Part shown: positions 14,451 through 15,992 of the stretch, in pieces
Numbering within the stretch: the first letter of the stretch is position 1
Layout: each line of letters starts with the position of its first letter
DNA from: Chrysochromulina tobinii
Lineage: Eukaryota; Haptophyta; Prymnesiales; Chrysochromulinaceae
Direction of reading: 5' to 3'
DNA length: 15,992 nt
NCBI GenBank assembly: GCA_001275005.1
Contig: JWZX01002891.1
Span: 1-15,992 of the forward strand
The notes under the pieces: model-generated
The model's database searches: none
What the model was told of the DNA's origin: nothing
What the model saw: the letters and a program-made list of their open reading frames with translations, nothing else
Translations under genes and position numbers: made by a program

Positions 14451-15125
14451 ACATACTTTCCTCTGTGGGCCAAGGGTCCTGCTCCTGCACTGGCACTTGC
14501 TCATAGTGGCCTCAGGTGGCGAGGTGTTTTCCCAGATTGGCCAAGACTCAAGCCGACCACTGCCTTCAGCAAATTGCCACTGCTGACAGTATCCCAGGGA
14601 GCAGGACGAGGTAGCACCTTGGCCATCCAGCACGAGCTCGCCATCCTGGCGTGGATTGGCCGCGCCGTACCGGAAATGGCAGGCACGACAGATGTGGACT
14701 TTGCCGCGTCGCAGCAGCTCATGTGTGAATGTGAGGACATCTATGCGAAGCTCACCAAGTTCCAGCCGACCACGAGCAAGCCCTTCAAGGGCTCCCGCGA
14801 GGAGCTGACGAAACTCTGGACGATCGTCGATCAGACGGTGCACAACCGCGAGCAGGGGCTGCACGTCAACCTAGCGCTGCTCGACGCCTTTGGCCGCTCC
14901 GGCAACGATGGCCGCTTCACTGCCTCCGGCGTCTCAGTCGGCGAGTGCAAGCTGTACGCGACGCTCCATACGCTCGCGCTGATCGACCCCGACGTGCTCA
15001 GGCCGCATGCGCGACTTGGCGCCTTTTTCGAGCGCTTCGCGGCGCTCGAGCCGTCGCGAGCCGTGATCGACACCGGCGGCGAGATGCCCGGCAAGTTTGC
15101 GCAGTATTTCATTGCAGGGTCTTGA
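14418..15125 (+). CDS. Glutathione S-transferase (cytosolic two-domain type)
   Basis: Conjugates glutathione to electrophiles. From ATG 14418, 235 residues, the usual length, in one exon. The thioredoxin-like half (about 9-82) reads CELTYFPLWAKGPAPALALA with Tyr13 as the likely catalytic residue, then DWPRLKPTTAFSKLPLLTV with the cis-proline at 54, and LAIQHELAILAWIGR. The helical half (about 92-230) ends FTASGVSVGECKLYATLHTL and GGEMPGKFAQYF, like algal GSTs of the sigma/mu-like group. The usual Q-S of the glutathione-binding turn is replaced by Q-H. An in-frame ATG at 14337 adds 27 residues, MALTTILSCELPCTWARPAA followed by RRFSAPR, basic and free of acids after the first ten; it could direct a second form to mitochondria or plastid. 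A still earlier Met at 14316 is also in frame. Confidence 0.88.
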   Translation: MAQTEILSCELTYFPLWAKGPAPALALAHSGLRWRGVFPDWPRLKPTTAFSKLPLLTVSQGAGRGSTLAIQHELAILAWIGRAVPEMAGTTDVDFAASQQLMCECEDIYAKLTKFQPTTSKPFKGSREELTKLWTIVDQTVHNREQGLHVNLALLDAFGRSGNDGRFTASGVSVGECKLYATLHTLALIDPDVLRPHARLGAFFERFAALEPSRAVIDTGGEMPGKFAQYFIAGS

Positions 15126-15436
15126 GTCTCCTGAGTCGCTGCCGATGGAAGCGCACCTCCTTGCTCACCTCACGTCCCTGTCCGGTGCCGTCTGGTCTGC
15201 CGTGGCCTGTGGGGTCGAGGGTGGCGTCGCGCCTCGCGCGGTCTGTCGGCGCAGACGTTGTCGCTCGTTGGCCATATGTCGATTGAAGATTCCTCATATA
15301 TGTTGTTGATCTCTGCCTCTGGACCGCCGTGCGCATGAGCGGGTTGCCATTGCGGGTTGCGTTTATCGTTGAAATACGCAGTGTACGCCGAAAAACCGCG
15401 ACCGACGTGCGACGAGCGACGTTATCGTTAAATCGT

Positions 15437-15444
15437 TATAAATA
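15437..15444 (+). promoter_or_regulatory. Candidate TATA box
   Basis: TATAAATA in an otherwise GC-rich stretch, preceded by GTTATCGTTAAATCG. It lies about 265 bp before the ATG at 15710. If used, the leader would be long or contain an intron. Confidence 0.3.
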
Positions 15445-15522
15445 CCCCCAAACTTCGTACGATCCGGCGCGAGCCGCGAATCGCACGACCCCCGGCCTGC
15501 GTGGCACCTGCGTCCCGGTGCT

Positions 15523-15556
15523 CCAAAAAGTAACCTCGTCCAAAAAGTAACCTCGT
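15523..15556. repeat. 17-bp perfect tandem duplication
   Basis: CCAAAAAGTAACCTCGT occurs twice without a gap, at 15523-15539 and 15540-15556. Confidence 0.95.
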
Positions 15557-15709
15557 CCACGCGCTAATCGCTAAACGCGGTGGATTGTAGTCCGTTATAC
15601 AGCACAGATCGAGAGTTGTCAGTTCTGTACCTGCGGCGTACCCTGTATAGACGAGAGCCCAGCGAACCGAACGGTGCGCCCGCGGCCCGCGGCTCCGCCG
15701 AGCATCGAG

Positions 15710-15932
15710 ATGACAGATGAGCGAGCGACGGGACCGGAGGTCCTTCACATTGACTGGAATGAGGTCAATGACCACGCTCTCACGCACACCCGACGTTCCC
15801 CAAGCCAGTCAAAGTCGCAACCAGGAGAGCTTCCCCGGCGGCCGCTGGCCTGCTCGGCGTGCCATCCCGATCGCAACACCAATCGCACCCGGGCCACAGC
15901 CGCCGCTCCGGTGTTCGCCCCATTCACTCATA

Positions 15933-15992
<60 letters not shown>
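15710..15992 (+). CDS. Possible 5' fragment of an unrecognised gene, open to the window edge
   Basis: From ATG 15710 the frame reads MTDERATGPEVLHIDWNEVN and stays open for 94 codons to the edge. The first 25 residues look protein-like; the rest is rich in Arg, Pro, Thr and Ser, and the last 19 codons are Arg-Glu from the AG microsatellite. The true gene may splice out before the repeat. No family is recognised. Confidence 0.25.
15935..15992. repeat. (AG)n microsatellite reaching the window edge
   Basis: 29 uninterrupted AG units; the true length is not known because the repeat reaches the last base. Such arrays often end contigs. Confidence 0.97.

Larger units (their letters stand above)
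15126..15709. other. Intergenic region downstream of GST
   Basis: No gene seen. It holds a candidate TATA box (15437-15444), related GTTATCGTTA and TTTATCGTTG elements nearby, and a 17-bp tandem duplication (15523-15556). Confidence 0.45.

Noticed and set aside
1-15992. tRNA, rRNA, transposon or viral genes
   Set aside because: I looked for tRNA B-box sequences, terminal inverted repeats, and transposase or reverse transcriptase motifs by eye and saw none; a covariance-model scan would be decisive.

Overview
The window looks like nuclear DNA of a GC-rich photosynthetic protist, most likely a haptophyte-type or related secondary-plastid alga. Several genes are interrupted by short (about 90-140 nt) GT-AG introns whose donors favour GTG (GTGCGA, GTGCGC, GTGAGT). 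The proteins include mitochondrial factors (ISCA2-like, Atp10-like) and proteins with a signal peptide followed by a transit-like segment, as expected for complex plastids. Gene spacing is compact, genes lie on both strands, and intergenic DNA is rich in short tandem repeats. The lineage is an inference from gene style, not from a marker gene.

Layout. 1-846 (+): the C-terminal part of a Rad21/Rec8-type cohesin kleisin with a long acidic tail and an apparent frameshift. 833-1730: 43-bp and 33-bp tandem repeats, then a dense cluster of TACGCA/TGCGTA hexamers with no gene I trust. 1730-4789 (-): a 1019-residue single-exon ABC half-transporter with unusual N- and C-terminal extensions. 5064-7044 (+): a four-exon secreted CRTAC1-like protein (FG-GAP/VCBS repeats plus ASPIC/UnbV domain). 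7464-7506: a perfect 20-bp hairpin of pentanucleotide repeats. 7527-8351 (+): an unrecognised coiled-coil protein. 8469-8705 (-): an open frame that looks coding but has no start. 8766-9083 (-): a small plastid-type membrane protein with an in-frame TGA that a 90-nt intron could remove. 9238-9964 (+): two-exon ISCA2-like iron-sulfur assembly protein. 10303-10878 (+): parvulin-type peptidyl-prolyl isomerase. 11464-12423 (+): unrecognised protein. 13379-14170 (-): Atp10-like ATP synthase assembly factor. 14418-15125 (+): glutathione S-transferase whose first codons are duplicated 81 bp upstream in frame. 15710 to the edge (+): a possible 5' gene fragment running into an AG microsatellite.

The genes do not form an operon or an obvious joint pathway. 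Three (ISCA2, Atp10, possibly the longer GST form) would act in mitochondria and two (parvulin, small membrane protein) probably in the plastid; this is ordinary eukaryotic gene content. I found no clear new multi-gene system. The most interesting signals are structural: neighbouring introns of the CRTAC1-like gene that share sequence and a direct repeat at a splice boundary, the duplicated GST start, the TGA-containing small plastid gene, and the unexplained hexamer cluster.
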